DNA from: Nocardioides sp. QY071 | GTDB taxonomy: Bacteria > Actinomycetota > Actinomycetes > Propionibacteriales > Nocardioidaceae | DNA: 64,000 nt | Assembly: GCF_029961765.1 (NCBI RefSeq) | Contig: NZ_CP124681.1 | Coordinates: forward strand, 4,588,001 to 4,652,000 | Reading direction: 5' to 3' | Shown here: positions 41,296 through 50,530 of the stretch, in pieces | Layout: the number at the start of each line of letters is the position of its first letter | How positions within the stretch are numbered: position 1 is the stretch's first letter | Notes under the pieces: generated by a model | The model's database searches: none | What the model was told of the DNA's origin: nothing | What the model saw: only the letters and a program-made list of their open reading frames with translations | Translations under genes and position numbers: made by a program

Positions 41296-42351
41296 GTGCA
41301 TGTGCTGGTGGATGCGATCCTTGCCCGCCCCGGAAGTGTCTCGATCGTCGTTCAGCACCTGGTTCGCGGGTGGACCGAGGCCTTCCCCGACGACGAGCTC
41401 ACTGTCCTGCTCGGTCCCGACAGCGAGCGATTCGCCACTCCTGCGGGGGTCCGGGTCACCGAGCTGCCCGCGTCGGGCCCGCTCGGCAAGCTCTGGTCCC
41501 GCTCGGGCGCCGTACGACGTGCGGCCCGGGCGCTGGACGTCGACGCGGTGCTCAGCTCGGCCCCGGCGAGCAGCCTGCTGGGCACCCGGCAGCCCCGCGG
41601 CCTGATCTTCTACGACCTGCGCCACGAGCTGCGGCCCGAGCAGTTCTCGCTCCGGACCCGGGTCGCGCGCCGCCTGTCGTGGGCGTGGAGCATGCACCTG
41701 GCCGACGGCATCTTCTGCATCTCCGACCGCAGCCGCGACGACCTGCGCCGCCGCCACCCGCGCCTGGGACGTGCGGCCGTCACGGCCGCCCTCGGCTCGG
41801 ACCACGCCCTCGCCTGGCCGCGGCCCGAGCCGGGCGAGCGGCCCTACGCGCTGGCCTTCGGCCACTTCGGCAACAAGAACGCCGACGCCGTCATCGCCGG
41901 CTGGGCCGAGTTCGTCGCCGCCCACCCCGGCTGGGTCCTGCGCCTGGTGGGCATGGGTCGCGCCGACCGCGAGGCGGCGCAGGCGCAGGTCGACCGGCTC
42001 GGCAGCACCGACAGCGTCGAGCTGATGCCGTGGCTGGACGACGACGCCTTCGGCGCGTGCTTCGCCGGCGCCGGCATGGTCGTGTTCCCCTCCGACTTCG
42101 AGGGCTTCGGCCTGCCCGCCGCCGAGGCGCTGCGGCTCGGCATCCCCACCGTCGTGTCCGACGACCCCGCGCTGGCCGAGGTCACCGGCGGGTACGCCGT
42201 CGTGACCGCCTCGACGAGGCCGGCCGACCTCGCGGTCGCCATGGGCCGTGCCAGCGAGCTCTCCGCCGACCGGCTCGCGGAGGGCCGGGCCTTCGCCGAG
42301 GCGTTCACGTGGCGTCGTACGGCGGAAGTGGTCCGTTCCGGCCTGCGGTGA
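41296..42351 (+). CDS. GT4-type glycosyltransferase
   Basis: This is a 351-residue GT-B protein. PYALAFGHFGNKNADAVIAG opens the C-terminal donor domain, and VVFPSDFEGFGLPAAEALRL is the EX7E-like donor motif. The N-terminal half is smaller than in many GT4 enzymes. The GTG at 41296 lies 8 nt after TATCGT. It probably uses an NDP sugar to extend the lipid-linked repeat; sugar unknown. Confidence 0.85.
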   Translation: MHVLVDAILARPGSVSIVVQHLVRGWTEAFPDDELTVLLGPDSERFATPAGVRVTELPASGPLGKLWSRSGAVRRAARALDVDAVLSSAPASSLLGTRQPRGLIFYDLRHELRPEQFSLRTRVARRLSWAWSMHLADGIFCISDRSRDDLRRRHPRLGRAAVTAALGSDHALAWPRPEPGERPYALAFGHFGNKNADAVIAGWAEFVAAHPGWVLRLVGMGRADREAAQAQVDRLGSTDSVELMPWLDDDAFGACFAGAGMVVFPSDFEGFGLPAAEALRLGIPTVVSDDPALAEVTGGYAVVTASTRPADLAVAMGRASELSADRLAEGRAFAEAFTWRRTAEVVRSGLR

Positions 42352-42418
42352 GCGCCGACCTGCTGTACTACCGTCCGTCCATCACCCAGCTCGCCCCTCG
42401 CCCCCACCGGAGTCGTGC

Positions 42419-43312
42419 ATGACCCACTGCCCTGCCTGCGCAGGCGCCCGCATCCACACCGCCGTCGCCTCGCGCGCCACCGGCCGCAGGATCAGCACCT
42501 GCCGTGACTGCGGTGCGCGCTACTGGTCCGACCACCTGGCGGAGGAGCGGATGGACGCGATCGTGGTCCAGAAGGAGTGGTCGGCCGACGACTACGGCGA
42601 CTGGGTCGACATCAAGCGGGAGGGAGCCGGGCCCGACGCCTGGCGCGAGGCGCTCGGCTGGATCGGCGAGGCGCTGGGCGAGCGCGGCGAGCAGCGGCCG
42701 CTGATCTACGACATCGGCGCCGGCGACGGCGAGTTCCTCAGCGTGGCTCGCGACGAGTTCGGCTACGACGTCACCGGCAACGAGATCGTCGCCGGCGCGG
42801 TCGAGCTCGCCCGGGAGCGGCACGGCGTCACGCTCGACCTCGGCGACCTCGAGACCCTCGGTCACGTCGAGACCGCCGACGCGGTGACGCTGTGGTGCGT
42901 GCTGGCCCACGTGACGGAGGGCGACGGCCTGCTGGCCGACATCCACACGATGCTGCGCCCCGACGGGGTGCTGTTCCTGCAGACCCCGCACTGGACGGCG
43001 GCCGACCAGGCCGCCCACCTCGTCAAGCGGGCCACCCGCGGGCGGACCAGCCAGGTCCCGGACCGCCGGATCGCCCAGCACCACTGGATCCTGCACACCC
43101 GGCGCAGCATCACCGCCCAGCTGACCCGGCTCGGCTTCGTCGACGTGGTCGCCGAGCCGCGGCTGCGCTACACGCTCACGTCCGAGGCCTACATCGCCTC
43201 GATGAACCCGCCGTCCTGGTCGGTCCGACCCGCCGCGAAGCTGCTGGACCGGCTGGTCTCCAGCCCGATCGCGCCGCGGATCGTGCTCGACGTACGGGCG
43301 CGCAAGGGCTGA
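42419..43312 (+). CDS. SAM methyltransferase with N-terminal zinc ribbon
   Basis: This is a 297-residue protein. Cysteines 4, 7, 28 and 31 (HCPAC and TCRDC) form a likely zinc ribbon, as in sugar C- or O-methyltransferases of this type. PLIYDIGAGDGEFLSVARDE is the SAM loop and MLRPDGVLFLQTPHW is motif III. It ends 11 bp before the convergent GT2-like gene. Probably methylates a nucleotide sugar. Confidence 0.8.
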   Translation: MTHCPACAGARIHTAVASRATGRRISTCRDCGARYWSDHLAEERMDAIVVQKEWSADDYGDWVDIKREGAGPDAWREALGWIGEALGERGEQRPLIYDIGAGDGEFLSVARDEFGYDVTGNEIVAGAVELARERHGVTLDLGDLETLGHVETADAVTLWCVLAHVTEGDGLLADIHTMLRPDGVLFLQTPHWTAADQAAHLVKRATRGRTSQVPDRRIAQHHWILHTRRSITAQLTRLGFVDVVAEPRLRYTLTSEAYIASMNPPSWSVRPAAKLLDRLVSSPIAPRIVLDVRARKG

Positions 43313-43323
43313 CCGGCCGGCGC

Positions 43324-44331
43324 CTAGCGGTTCAGGAGCTTGCGCACCACGCGCCAGATGACCGGCTGCGTGATGATCTTCCGCACGATCGCACGCAGCC
43401 ACAGCGGACGGATGATCGCGCGGGCGACCCGCGAGATCCAGCTGTCCGTGCGCACCATGATCAGCTCGAGCTCCTCCTCGACCTTCCGGTTGCGCTCGAC
43501 GACGGCCGGGTGACGCAGCGGGAGGTCCAGCGCCCGCGCGGGGATCGACTCCTTCTGTGCGCGCACGTTGGTCGCGCCCTCGCCGTACCCGTCGTTCTCG
43601 ATCAGGTTGTGTCGCGGGACGGCGGACAGGCCGTTCTGGTTGATGATCGTGACCCACCAGTGGTGGTCCCAGAAGTACGACGAGGGGTCGACATCGGTGG
43701 ACACCTTGGTGAAGTGCCGCTTGCCGGCCTCGGAGACCAGCGCATCGGGGTGGGGCGGCGCCGGCACCGCGCGCTTCGGCGGGACGAGCTGGCCGGGCTG
43801 GTCGACCGGGACGTGCACGCGGTCGAACAGCTTGCGGTGGGCCTGCCACCGGTCGGCCCAGCTCGCCCAGCCCCAGATGCTGGCCCAGGTCGCGAAGTCG
43901 TAGCTCAGGTCGCCGAAGTAGGACTCGGGCACCTCGTGGGTGTCGCCCGAGATCAGCCAGACCCGCTTGTCGTCGCGGTAGCGCTCGAGGAGCTCCTCGC
44001 AGTAGACGAAGAAGGTCGGGTCAGCGATGCAGTCGTCCTCGAGGAAGATCGCCTCGTCGACCTGGGAGAAGACCCAGTCGATCCCGGCCTCGATGTTGGG
44101 GTCGAGGCCGCGGTTGGTCTCGGCGAAGCGTGGCAGCACCTCGCAGTCCCAGTCGAGCTCGCTGAAGAGGTCCCGCACCTCGGCGCACAGCCGCGCGTCG
44201 TTCTCGTTGCCCGACCGGGGTCCGTCCGCGATCACGAACAGCCGCTCCGGCTTGGCTGCCCTGATCGAGGCGAGGGTGCGTCGGGTCAGGTCCGGGCGGT
44301 TGAACACGAACATGACGACTGGTGTCTGCAC
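43324..44331 (-). CDS. GT2-like glycosyltransferase (paralogue of the one at 27519)
   Basis: This is a 335-residue protein. PVVMFVFNRPDLTRRTLASI, RLFVIADGPRSG, FLEDDCIADPTFFVYCEELL and ASIWGWASWADRW parallel the gene at 27519-28535, so the two are paralogues. The GTG at 44331 has AGAGGAG 7 nt upstream; longer in-frame starts lack conservation. The pair may add the same sugar to different acceptors or work at two steps. Confidence 0.8.
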   Translation of the reverse strand: MQTPVVMFVFNRPDLTRRTLASIRAAKPERLFVIADGPRSGNENDARLCAEVRDLFSELDWDCEVLPRFAETNRGLDPNIEAGIDWVFSQVDEAIFLEDDCIADPTFFVYCEELLERYRDDKRVWLISGDTHEVPESYFGDLSYDFATWASIWGWASWADRWQAHRKLFDRVHVPVDQPGQLVPPKRAVPAPPHPDALVSEAGKRHFTKVSTDVDPSSYFWDHHWWVTIINQNGLSAVPRHNLIENDGYGEGATNVRAQKESIPARALDLPLRHPAVVERNRKVEEELELIMVRTDSWISRVARAIIRPLWLRAIVRKIITQPVIWRVVRKLLNR

Positions 44332-44454
44332 CGAGTACTCCTCTGTGATCGGCGATTCGGGGGTGACCATATCGAGCCCAGGCCGTTGTTGCGGTTGATA
44401 CGGTCGCACCCGCTCGACCACCGTCATCGAGTTCCGCTAGAGGGGACCCCCACC

Positions 44455-45552
44455 ATGAACGACTTCTGGTACGGCAAGCGCGTGCTGATCACGGGCGGCG
44501 ACGGCTTCGTCGCCAGCAACCTGACCGAGGCACTGCTGCGCCGCGGCGCCATGGTCACGATCACGGTGCGGCACAACCGGCCGGTCCCCACCGCGGCGCT
44601 GCTCGGCTTCGACGCCCGGCCGGACGTCGAGGTCTGCGAGATGGACGACTTCACCCAGGTTCAGCGCCTGTGCAACCGCCACCAGATCGACACGATCTTC
44701 CACCTCGCGGCGTCGGCGATCGTCGCCGACGCGGCCAACGCGCCGATGAGCACGCTGCACAACAACATCCTGCCGACCCTCAACCTGCTCGAGGCCGCGC
44801 GGATCAACGACATCCCGCGGGTGTTGATCGCCTCGACCGACAAGTCGTACGGCGACCACGCCGACGCCGACGACCCGGAGCCGCTGCCGTACCGCGAGGG
44901 TCACGCGCTGCGCGGCATGGACGTCTACAGCGCCTCGAAGGCGTGCGCCGACCTGATCGCGCAGACCTACGGCTTCCAGTTCAACGTGCCGGCCCTGATC
45001 GTGCGCAGCTGCAACATCTACGGCGCGGGCGACCTCAACTTCACCCGGCTGATCCCCCGCACCAGCCTGCGGATGCTCAACAACAAGGCGCCGGTGATCA
45101 ACCTCGGCAACGCCGACGTGCTGCGCGAGTACGTCTACATCGACGACCTCGTCGACTCCTACCTCTACCTCGCCGAGAACGTCGAGCGCCACTTCAGCAC
45201 CGCGATGCCCCGCACCGGCCGCGCGACGTACGGCTGGCCGGCGTTCAACGTCGGGAGCTTCTCCAGCGCGTCGGGCAAGGCGCCGGGCGACTACAGCAAC
45301 ATCCGCAGCGTGCGCCAGGTGATCGAGCAGATCGGCGGCATCCTCGGCGGCGCGCTCGAGCCCGTCACGATCCCGAAGCCCGCGAACTTCATCGAGATCC
45401 CCGACCAGTTCCTCGACTCAAGCAAGCTCCACGAGTTCGGCTTCACGCCGCGGGTCAGCTTCGAGGAGGGCCTGAACCGGACCGTCGAGTGGTACGCCAA
45501 GAACCAGGAGGCGTTCACCCGGGCCGGCGCCCGCAACGTCCTCGCGGACTGA
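44455..45552 (+). CDS. NAD-dependent sugar-nucleotide epimerase/dehydratase (CDP-glucose 4,6-dehydratase-like)
   Basis: This is a 365-residue extended SDR. KRVLITGGDGFVASNLTEAL binds NAD; ASTDKSYGDH and YSASKACADL (Tyr-x-x-x-Lys) are catalytic regions. The STDK-Y-G phrase is reminiscent of CDP-glucose 4,6-dehydratases, but the substrate is not certain. ATG at 44455 follows AGAGGGGA. It ends 6 bp from a convergent Gmd-like gene. Confidence 0.8.
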   Translation: MNDFWYGKRVLITGGDGFVASNLTEALLRRGAMVTITVRHNRPVPTAALLGFDARPDVEVCEMDDFTQVQRLCNRHQIDTIFHLAASAIVADAANAPMSTLHNNILPTLNLLEAARINDIPRVLIASTDKSYGDHADADDPEPLPYREGHALRGMDVYSASKACADLIAQTYGFQFNVPALIVRSCNIYGAGDLNFTRLIPRTSLRMLNNKAPVINLGNADVLREYVYIDDLVDSYLYLAENVERHFSTAMPRTGRATYGWPAFNVGSFSSASGKAPGDYSNIRSVRQVIEQIGGILGGALEPVTIPKPANFIEIPDQFLDSSKLHEFGFTPRVSFEEGLNRTVEWYAKNQEAFTRAGARNVLAD

Positions 45553-45558
45553 GCGACG

Positions 45559-46530
45559 CTAGGGGAGCGCCAGGTAGCCCGGCGACTCCTCGACACCGGA
45601 GCGCAGCCGCTCCAGGTCGACGGCGACCATGTGCTCGACCAGCGCGTCGAAGCCGACCCGAGCCCGCCAGCCGATCGCGGCCGCGGCCGGCTCGGGGTCG
45701 GCGACGAACACCGAGGTGTCCGCGGGCCGCAGCAGCGCCGGGTCCTGCACCACACGGTCCCCCGGCTCGCCGAGTCCGGCAGCCGCGAACGCCACCTCGA
45801 GCAGGTCCTGCAGGGAGTGCGCGGTCCCGGTGCCGATCGGGAGGTCGAGCGGCTCGTCGTGGGCGAGCTGGAGCCGCATCGCCTCGACGTACTCCCCGGC
45901 GAACCCCCAGTCGCGGTGCACGTCGAGGTTGCCGAGGCTGATCGTGGCGCAGCGGCCGAGCGCGATGCCGGCCGCACCCAGGGTGATCTTGCGGGTCACG
46001 AAGCGGGGCGGTCGCAGGGGGCTCTCGTGGTTGTGGAGCACGCCGCAGACCGCGAACAGGTCGTGGTCGGCACGCGCCCGCCGGACCACCTCGTCGGCCG
46101 CGGCCTTGGCCTTGGCGTACGGGCTGTCGGCAGCGCTGCCGTGCACCTCCGCGGAGGAGGCCTGGAAGAGCCGGGCGTCGTGGCCGCGGGCGGCACGCAG
46201 CCGCAGCAGCGCGGCGACGAGGTGCTCGACCGGCGCGGCGTTGGTCGCCGCCGTGAGCTCCGGCTCCTCCCAGCTGCGGCCGACCGAGCTCAGCGCGGCC
46301 AGGTTGTAGACCTCGTCGGGCACGACCTCGGCGACCAGCGCCTCGAGCGCCGCACCGTCGCGGACGTCGAGCTCGCGCAGGTCGACCCCGTCGAGGTGGA
46401 CCCGTCGCGGATCGGTCGCGGCGAACCCGGGCGCGACGGTCCCGACGACGGCGGTGCCGGCGGCACGGAGGGAGCGCGCGAGGTAGACACCGTCCTGCCC
46501 CGCGACGCCGGTGACGAGGGCGGTACGCAC
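45559..46530 (-). CDS. Second GDP-mannose 4,6-dehydratase-family protein
   Basis: This is a 323-residue SDR. ALVTGVAGQDGVYLARSLRA, YNLAALSSVGRSWEEP, ASSAEVHG, SPYAKAK (Tyr-x-x-x-Lys), HNHESPLRPPRFVTRKIT and LGNLDVHRDWGF are all Gmd hallmarks, though the sequence is far from the gmd at 40276. The GTG at 46530 lies 6 nt after TAGGGT. It may use a different GDP or other NDP sugar. Confidence 0.75.
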   Translation of the reverse strand: MRTALVTGVAGQDGVYLARSLRAAGTAVVGTVAPGFAATDPRRVHLDGVDLRELDVRDGAALEALVAEVVPDEVYNLAALSSVGRSWEEPELTAATNAAPVEHLVAALLRLRAARGHDARLFQASSAEVHGSAADSPYAKAKAAADEVVRRARADHDLFAVCGVLHNHESPLRPPRFVTRKITLGAAGIALGRCATISLGNLDVHRDWGFAGEYVEAMRLQLAHDEPLDLPIGTGTAHSLQDLLEVAFAAAGLGEPGDRVVQDPALLRPADTSVFVADPEPAAAAIGWRARVGFDALVEHMVAVDLERLRSGVEESPGYLALP

Positions 46531-46536
46531 GGCCTC

Positions 46537-46542
46537 ACCCTA
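46537..46542 (-). promoter_or_regulatory. -10 element (TAGGGT) of the second Gmd-like gene
   Basis: TAGGGT is followed by 6 nt and then GTG at 46530, a leaderless layout. Confidence 0.45.
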
Positions 46543-46683
46543 GTAGGCCGGGACCAAGCGGGTACTTGGTCCCGACTTCACACCAGTCCCCGGATTCGCG
46601 GACGGAGGCCGTGACGCACCCGGCGGCCTCTCGTTGGTCACACGACGCTGGGGGGCGGATCCAATCGACATTGAGGAGTGCGC

Positions 46684-47667
46684 ATGAACTCGGGCCCAGT
46701 AGATGTGCTCGTCGCCGGTGGCGGCGGCTTCATCGGAGGTCACCTGGTCGCTGACCTCCTCGCCCAGGGCAAGACGGTTCGTTCGGTCGACGTGAAGCCG
46801 ATCGACGAGTGGTACCAGGTGCACCCGGACGCGCAGAACGCCGTCGGCGACCTGTCGCTGCTCGACCAGGCCGAGGCCGCCACGAAGGGCGCGCGCGAGG
46901 TCTACATGCTCGCCGCCGACATGGGCGGCATGGGCTTCATCGAGAACAACAAGGCCCTGTGCATGCTGACGGTGCTGACCAGCACCCACATGCTCCAGGC
47001 TGCCAAGAAGTACGACGTAGAGCGCTACTTCTACTCCTCGTCGGCCTGCGTCTACGCCGCCGACAAGCAGACCGACCCGGGCGTCACCGCGCTCAAGGAG
47101 TCCGACGCCTACCCCGCCATGCCCGAGGACGGCTACGGCTGGGAGAAGCTCTTCACCGAGCGGATGGCCCGCCACTTCCGCGAGGACTTCGGCCTCACCA
47201 CCCGGATGGCGCGCTACCACAACGTCTACGGCCCCGAGGGCACGTGGACCGGTGGCCGCGAGAAGGCTCCCGCCGCCGTGTGCCGCAAGATCGCCGAGGC
47301 GGTCATCTCTGGCCGGCACGAGCTCGAGATCTGGGGCGACGGCGAGCAGACGAGGTCGTTCATGTACATCGACGACTGCGTCAAGGGCTCCCAGATGATC
47401 CTGGCCAGCGACCTCGAGGACCCGATCAACCTGGGCTCGGCCGAGCTGGTTTCGATCAACCAGCTCTACACGATCGTCGAGGAGATCGCCGGCATCAAGT
47501 GCGAGCGGAAGTACGACCTGTCCGCCCCGCAGGGCGTGCGCGGCCGCAACTCCGACAACACGATGATCAACGAGGTCTTCGGCTGGGAGCCGTCGATCAG
47601 TCTCGCCGACGGCCTCGCGCAGACCTACGCCTGGGTCTACGACCAGGTCAAGCGCGCCCAGGGCTGA
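46684..47667 (+). CDS. GDP-mannose 3,5-epimerase-like enzyme
   Basis: This is a 327-residue SDR. VYMLAADMGGMGFIENN and DGYGWEKLFTERM (Tyr-x-x-x-Lys) and RYHNVYGPEGTWTGGREKAP are strikingly like plant GDP-D-mannose 3,5-epimerase (GME), which makes GDP-L-galactose and GDP-L-gulose. AGGAG lies 5 nt before the ATG at 46684. It would feed an L-galactose-type residue into the polymer. A related epimerase with another substrate cannot be excluded. Confidence 0.85.
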   Translation: MNSGPVDVLVAGGGGFIGGHLVADLLAQGKTVRSVDVKPIDEWYQVHPDAQNAVGDLSLLDQAEAATKGAREVYMLAADMGGMGFIENNKALCMLTVLTSTHMLQAAKKYDVERYFYSSSACVYAADKQTDPGVTALKESDAYPAMPEDGYGWEKLFTERMARHFREDFGLTTRMARYHNVYGPEGTWTGGREKAPAAVCRKIAEAVISGRHELEIWGDGEQTRSFMYIDDCVKGSQMILASDLEDPINLGSAELVSINQLYTIVEEIAGIKCERKYDLSAPQGVRGRNSDNTMINEVFGWEPSISLADGLAQTYAWVYDQVKRAQG

Positions 47668-47682
47668 GCGGACAGCGGCACG

Positions 47683-48909
47683 GTGCGCATCCTCGTCCAC
47701 GACCACAGCGGGCACCCCTTCCAGGCCGAGCTCAGCCGTGAGCTGGCCCGGCGCGGCCACGACGTCACGCACTCGTACGTCGAGGGCTACGTCTCCGGGA
47801 AGGGTCGCCTCGAGGCGATCCCCGGCGAGTCGATCACCTTCGAGGCGATCGGCGGCGCCAAGAAGGTCGACAACCAGCGGATGGCGCAGCGGCTGCTGCG
47901 CGAGGTCCGCCGCGGCGTCGAGCTGGTGCAGCACGTCCGCAAGGTCGACCCGGACATCGTGATGCTGTCCAACGTGCAGATCCCTACCCTGGTGATCTTC
48001 TCGTTCGTGATGGCGGTGCTCCGGCGTCCGTGGGTGCTGTGGCACCAGGACGTCTACGCCGTGGCGGTGAAGTCGTTCACCGGCAGCAAGCTGCCGAAGC
48101 GGTTCGCGCTCGTCGCGTGGGCCTTCGAGGTGGCCGAGCGGTGGTGCTCGCGGCGCGCCGCGGCGATCGTCGTCATCGCCCCGTCCTTCGTACCGGTCCA
48201 CGAGGCGTGGGGGACGGCCGACAAGGTCACCGTCATCCCGAACTGGGCCCCGCTCGACGAGATCGTCCCGACCGAGCGCAAGAACGACTGGGCGACCGAG
48301 CACCAGCTCGACGACGTCGCGACCCTCCTCTACTCGGGCACCCTCGGCCTCAAGCACAACCCCGCCCTGCTGGTCCGGCTCGCGCGAGCCGTGCACGACG
48401 CCGGGAAGCCGGTGCGGCTGGTGGTGGTCAACGAGGGCCCCGCGGTCGACGTGCTGCAGGACGAGGCGCGCCGGCTCGACGTACCCGTCACGCTGCTGCC
48501 CTTCCAGCCCTACGAGCGACTGCCCGAGGTGCTCGGCAGCGGTGACGTGCTCGTGGTGCTGCTCGAGCAGGAGGCCGGTGCCTTCTCGGTGCCGTCCAAG
48601 ACGCTGTCCTACCTGTGCGCCGGCCGGCCGGTGCTGGGCCTGATGCCGGGCGAGAACCTCGCCTCGTCGCTGGTCACGAGGGCCGGCGGCCTGGTCCTGC
48701 CCCCGGCCGACGACTCGCTGGCCGAGGCCGCGAGCTGGGTCAGTGGGGTGCTGGCCGACTCCGAGCTTCGCAGCGAGCTCGGCGAGGCCTCCCGGGACCT
48801 GGCCGAGCTGGAGTTCGCGCTCCAGGGCTGCGCCACGAGGTTCGAGCACCTGCTCGCCGCGCAGGTGGGCGCGACGACGGGTGATCGGCGATCCCTCGCA
48901 AAGTTGTGA
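47683..48909 (+). CDS. GT4-type glycosyltransferase
   Basis: This is a 408-residue GT-B enzyme. It begins RILVHDHSGHPFQAELSREL; the donor domain contains VTVIPNWAPLDEI, LLYSGTLGLKHNPALLV and FSVPSKTLSYLCAGRPVLGL, close to WcaI/WbuB-type transferases. The GTG start is 15 bp after the GME-like gene. A sugar transferase follows 95 bp later, so the three probably act in sequence. Confidence 0.85.
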   Translation: MRILVHDHSGHPFQAELSRELARRGHDVTHSYVEGYVSGKGRLEAIPGESITFEAIGGAKKVDNQRMAQRLLREVRRGVELVQHVRKVDPDIVMLSNVQIPTLVIFSFVMAVLRRPWVLWHQDVYAVAVKSFTGSKLPKRFALVAWAFEVAERWCSRRAAAIVVIAPSFVPVHEAWGTADKVTVIPNWAPLDEIVPTERKNDWATEHQLDDVATLLYSGTLGLKHNPALLVRLARAVHDAGKPVRLVVVNEGPAVDVLQDEARRLDVPVTLLPFQPYERLPEVLGSGDVLVVLLEQEAGAFSVPSKTLSYLCAGRPVLGLMPGENLASSLVTRAGGLVLPPADDSLAEAASWVSGVLADSELRSELGEASRDLAELEFALQGCATRFEHLLAAQVGATTGDRRSLAKL

Positions 48910-49004
48910 CGAGACACGTATCTCATCGGGCACTTGGTCGTTGAGAGGTTCGCGGGACCGCCTCACCCGCCAATTCGGGGACACATTTCTGGTGGAGGTC
49001 ACTG

Positions 49005-49709
49005 GTGAAGAAGCGGGCGTTCGACATCGTCGTCATCTGCCTGGCTGCCGTGGTGTGGGTGCCTGTCGTGGCACTCTCCGCGGTCGCCGTGCTGGTGCTG
49101 TCTGGTCGACCGATCTTCTACAGGTCGCGGCGCTGGGTCGGACCCGGCACCGCCATCGAGATGGTGAAGCTGCGGGTCATGGTGCCCAACGCCAACAAGG
49201 TGACGGCGCCCGTCGAGGCCGGCCGCTTCCTGAACACGCCGCCTGACTCGCCGCTCTACACGCCGATCGGGCGGCTGCTCGACCGGCTCGGGCTCAACGA
49301 GATCCCGCAGTTCATCCACGTGCTGCGCGGCGACATGAGCATCGTCGGCGCCCGGCCGCTCACCGACGTCGTCCGCGACGCGCTCAGCGAGCTCCACGGC
49401 GACATCGACTCGCGCTGGGTGACCCCGGCCGGTCTCACGGGTCTCCCCCAGCTGATCGGCCGCCACGGCGTCGACGACCAGCAGCGGCTGGCCCTCGAGT
49501 CGGCGTACTCACTGCGCTCGGCGACCGCCCCCAGCCTGCGGCTGGACTTCATGATCCTGCTCCACACGGTGCTGATCACCTTCGGCCTGCGCAAGCCGAT
49601 GAGCTACGAGAAGGCGCTGCGGATGGCCCAGCCGCGCCACCACCGGCTGCACGCCCCCGAGCTGGCGCACCAGCGGTACGTCGGCCCGGCCGAGGCCGAC
49701 GTCGCCTGA
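49005..49709 (+). CDS. Undecaprenyl-phosphate sugar-phosphotransferase (initiating enzyme)
   Basis: This 234-residue bacterial sugar transferase has a short N-terminal hydrophobic helix (KKRAFDIVVICLAAVVWVPV). The catalytic core is GLNEIPQFIHVLRGDMSIVGARPL (replacing the usual DELPQ), with LTGLPQLIG later. It would transfer a sugar-1-phosphate to undecaprenyl phosphate to begin repeat assembly. The GTG at 49005 is preceded by GGAGG. Only a PglC-like monotopic form is seen, without the large WbaP membrane domain. Confidence 0.88.
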   Translation: MKKRAFDIVVICLAAVVWVPVVALSAVAVLVLSGRPIFYRSRRWVGPGTAIEMVKLRVMVPNANKVTAPVEAGRFLNTPPDSPLYTPIGRLLDRLGLNEIPQFIHVLRGDMSIVGARPLTDVVRDALSELHGDIDSRWVTPAGLTGLPQLIGRHGVDDQQRLALESAYSLRSATAPSLRLDFMILLHTVLITFGLRKPMSYEKALRMAQPRHHRLHAPELAHQRYVGPAEADVA

Positions 49710-49735
49710 GCCTGGCCGAGGCGCGCGAGCGGGGC

Positions 49736-50449
49736 TCAGCGCATCCGGATCGCGATCTGGCAGAAGTAGTGCCAGGCCGAGGCGAGCACGTCGTACTCAC
49801 GCACGTAGGCCGAGCAGTAGTGCTCCAGGGCCGCGAACTCGTTGAGCACCGAGGAGAACTCGTCGAAGACGACGATCGTCCCGGGGACCAGGAGCGCGTT
49901 GAGCCGGGTCAGCACGTAGAGCGTCGACGAGTAGAGGTCGGCGTCGATGTGCACGACCAGCTGGCGCTCGGGAGTGAAGGTCTCCAGGAAGGGGTCGACA
50001 CTGTCCTGGAACCAGCCCGGGACGAAGGTGACCCGCTCGTCGTCGATGTCGGGCAGCGCGCCCTGGACGTCGAAGTGGGCCTTGTCGATCTTGCGGTCGA
50101 ACCGCTTCCACTCCTCGGGGAGTCCCTCGAACGAGTCGAAGCCGTAGAAGCGCGAGTCGGGGTGGGTGTTCAGCCGCGCCCAGTGACGCAGCGAGCTGCC
50201 CTCGAAGACGCCGAACTCGAGGTAGTCGATCGACTGGTCGCCGATCAGCTCGGCGTGGACGTGGTCGTACATGTCCTCGCGGTCGGGGAACGCCGGGGTG
50301 CCCGCCGGGACGTGCTCGCGGCGCCAGGTCTCGATCTTCGGCAGGTTGACGATCGTGTCGAGCCGACGGCTGTCCCGGCCGACCCGGGCGATCGCGACCT
50401 TCGACTTGATCCGGGCGTGCGCCATGGCGCGCTGAACTGCAGTGGGCAT
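49736..50449 (-). CDS. TylF/MycF-type O-methyltransferase
   Basis: This is a 237-residue protein. YLEFGVFEGSSLRHWARL is the SAM region, LVVHIDADLYSSTLYVL is the metal and catalytic motif and GTIVVFDEF follows, matching macrocin-type 3-O-methyltransferases. Start at ATG 50449; an internal ATG at 50425 is possible. It would methylate a sugar hydroxyl using Mg2+. Confidence 0.8.
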   Translation of the reverse strand: MPTAVQRAMAHARIKSKVAIARVGRDSRRLDTIVNLPKIETWRREHVPAGTPAFPDREDMYDHVHAELIGDQSIDYLEFGVFEGSSLRHWARLNTHPDSRFYGFDSFEGLPEEWKRFDRKIDKAHFDVQGALPDIDDERVTFVPGWFQDSVDPFLETFTPERQLVVHIDADLYSSTLYVLTRLNALLVPGTIVVFDEFSSVLNEFAALEHYCSAYVREYDVLASAWHYFCQIAIRMR

Positions 50450-50530
50450 CGGGAAGTCACTCCACGCGGCAGGTGGGGGTGGGGGCGCCGCGGGGCAAGC
50501 ATACGCTTGCTCACCGCGATTTGGTGAACC

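Noticed and set aside
48918..48931. Imperfect palindrome GAGACACGTATCTC upstream of the initiating sugar transferase as an operator
   Set aside because: Short and imperfect with no second copy in the window; too weak to report as a site.
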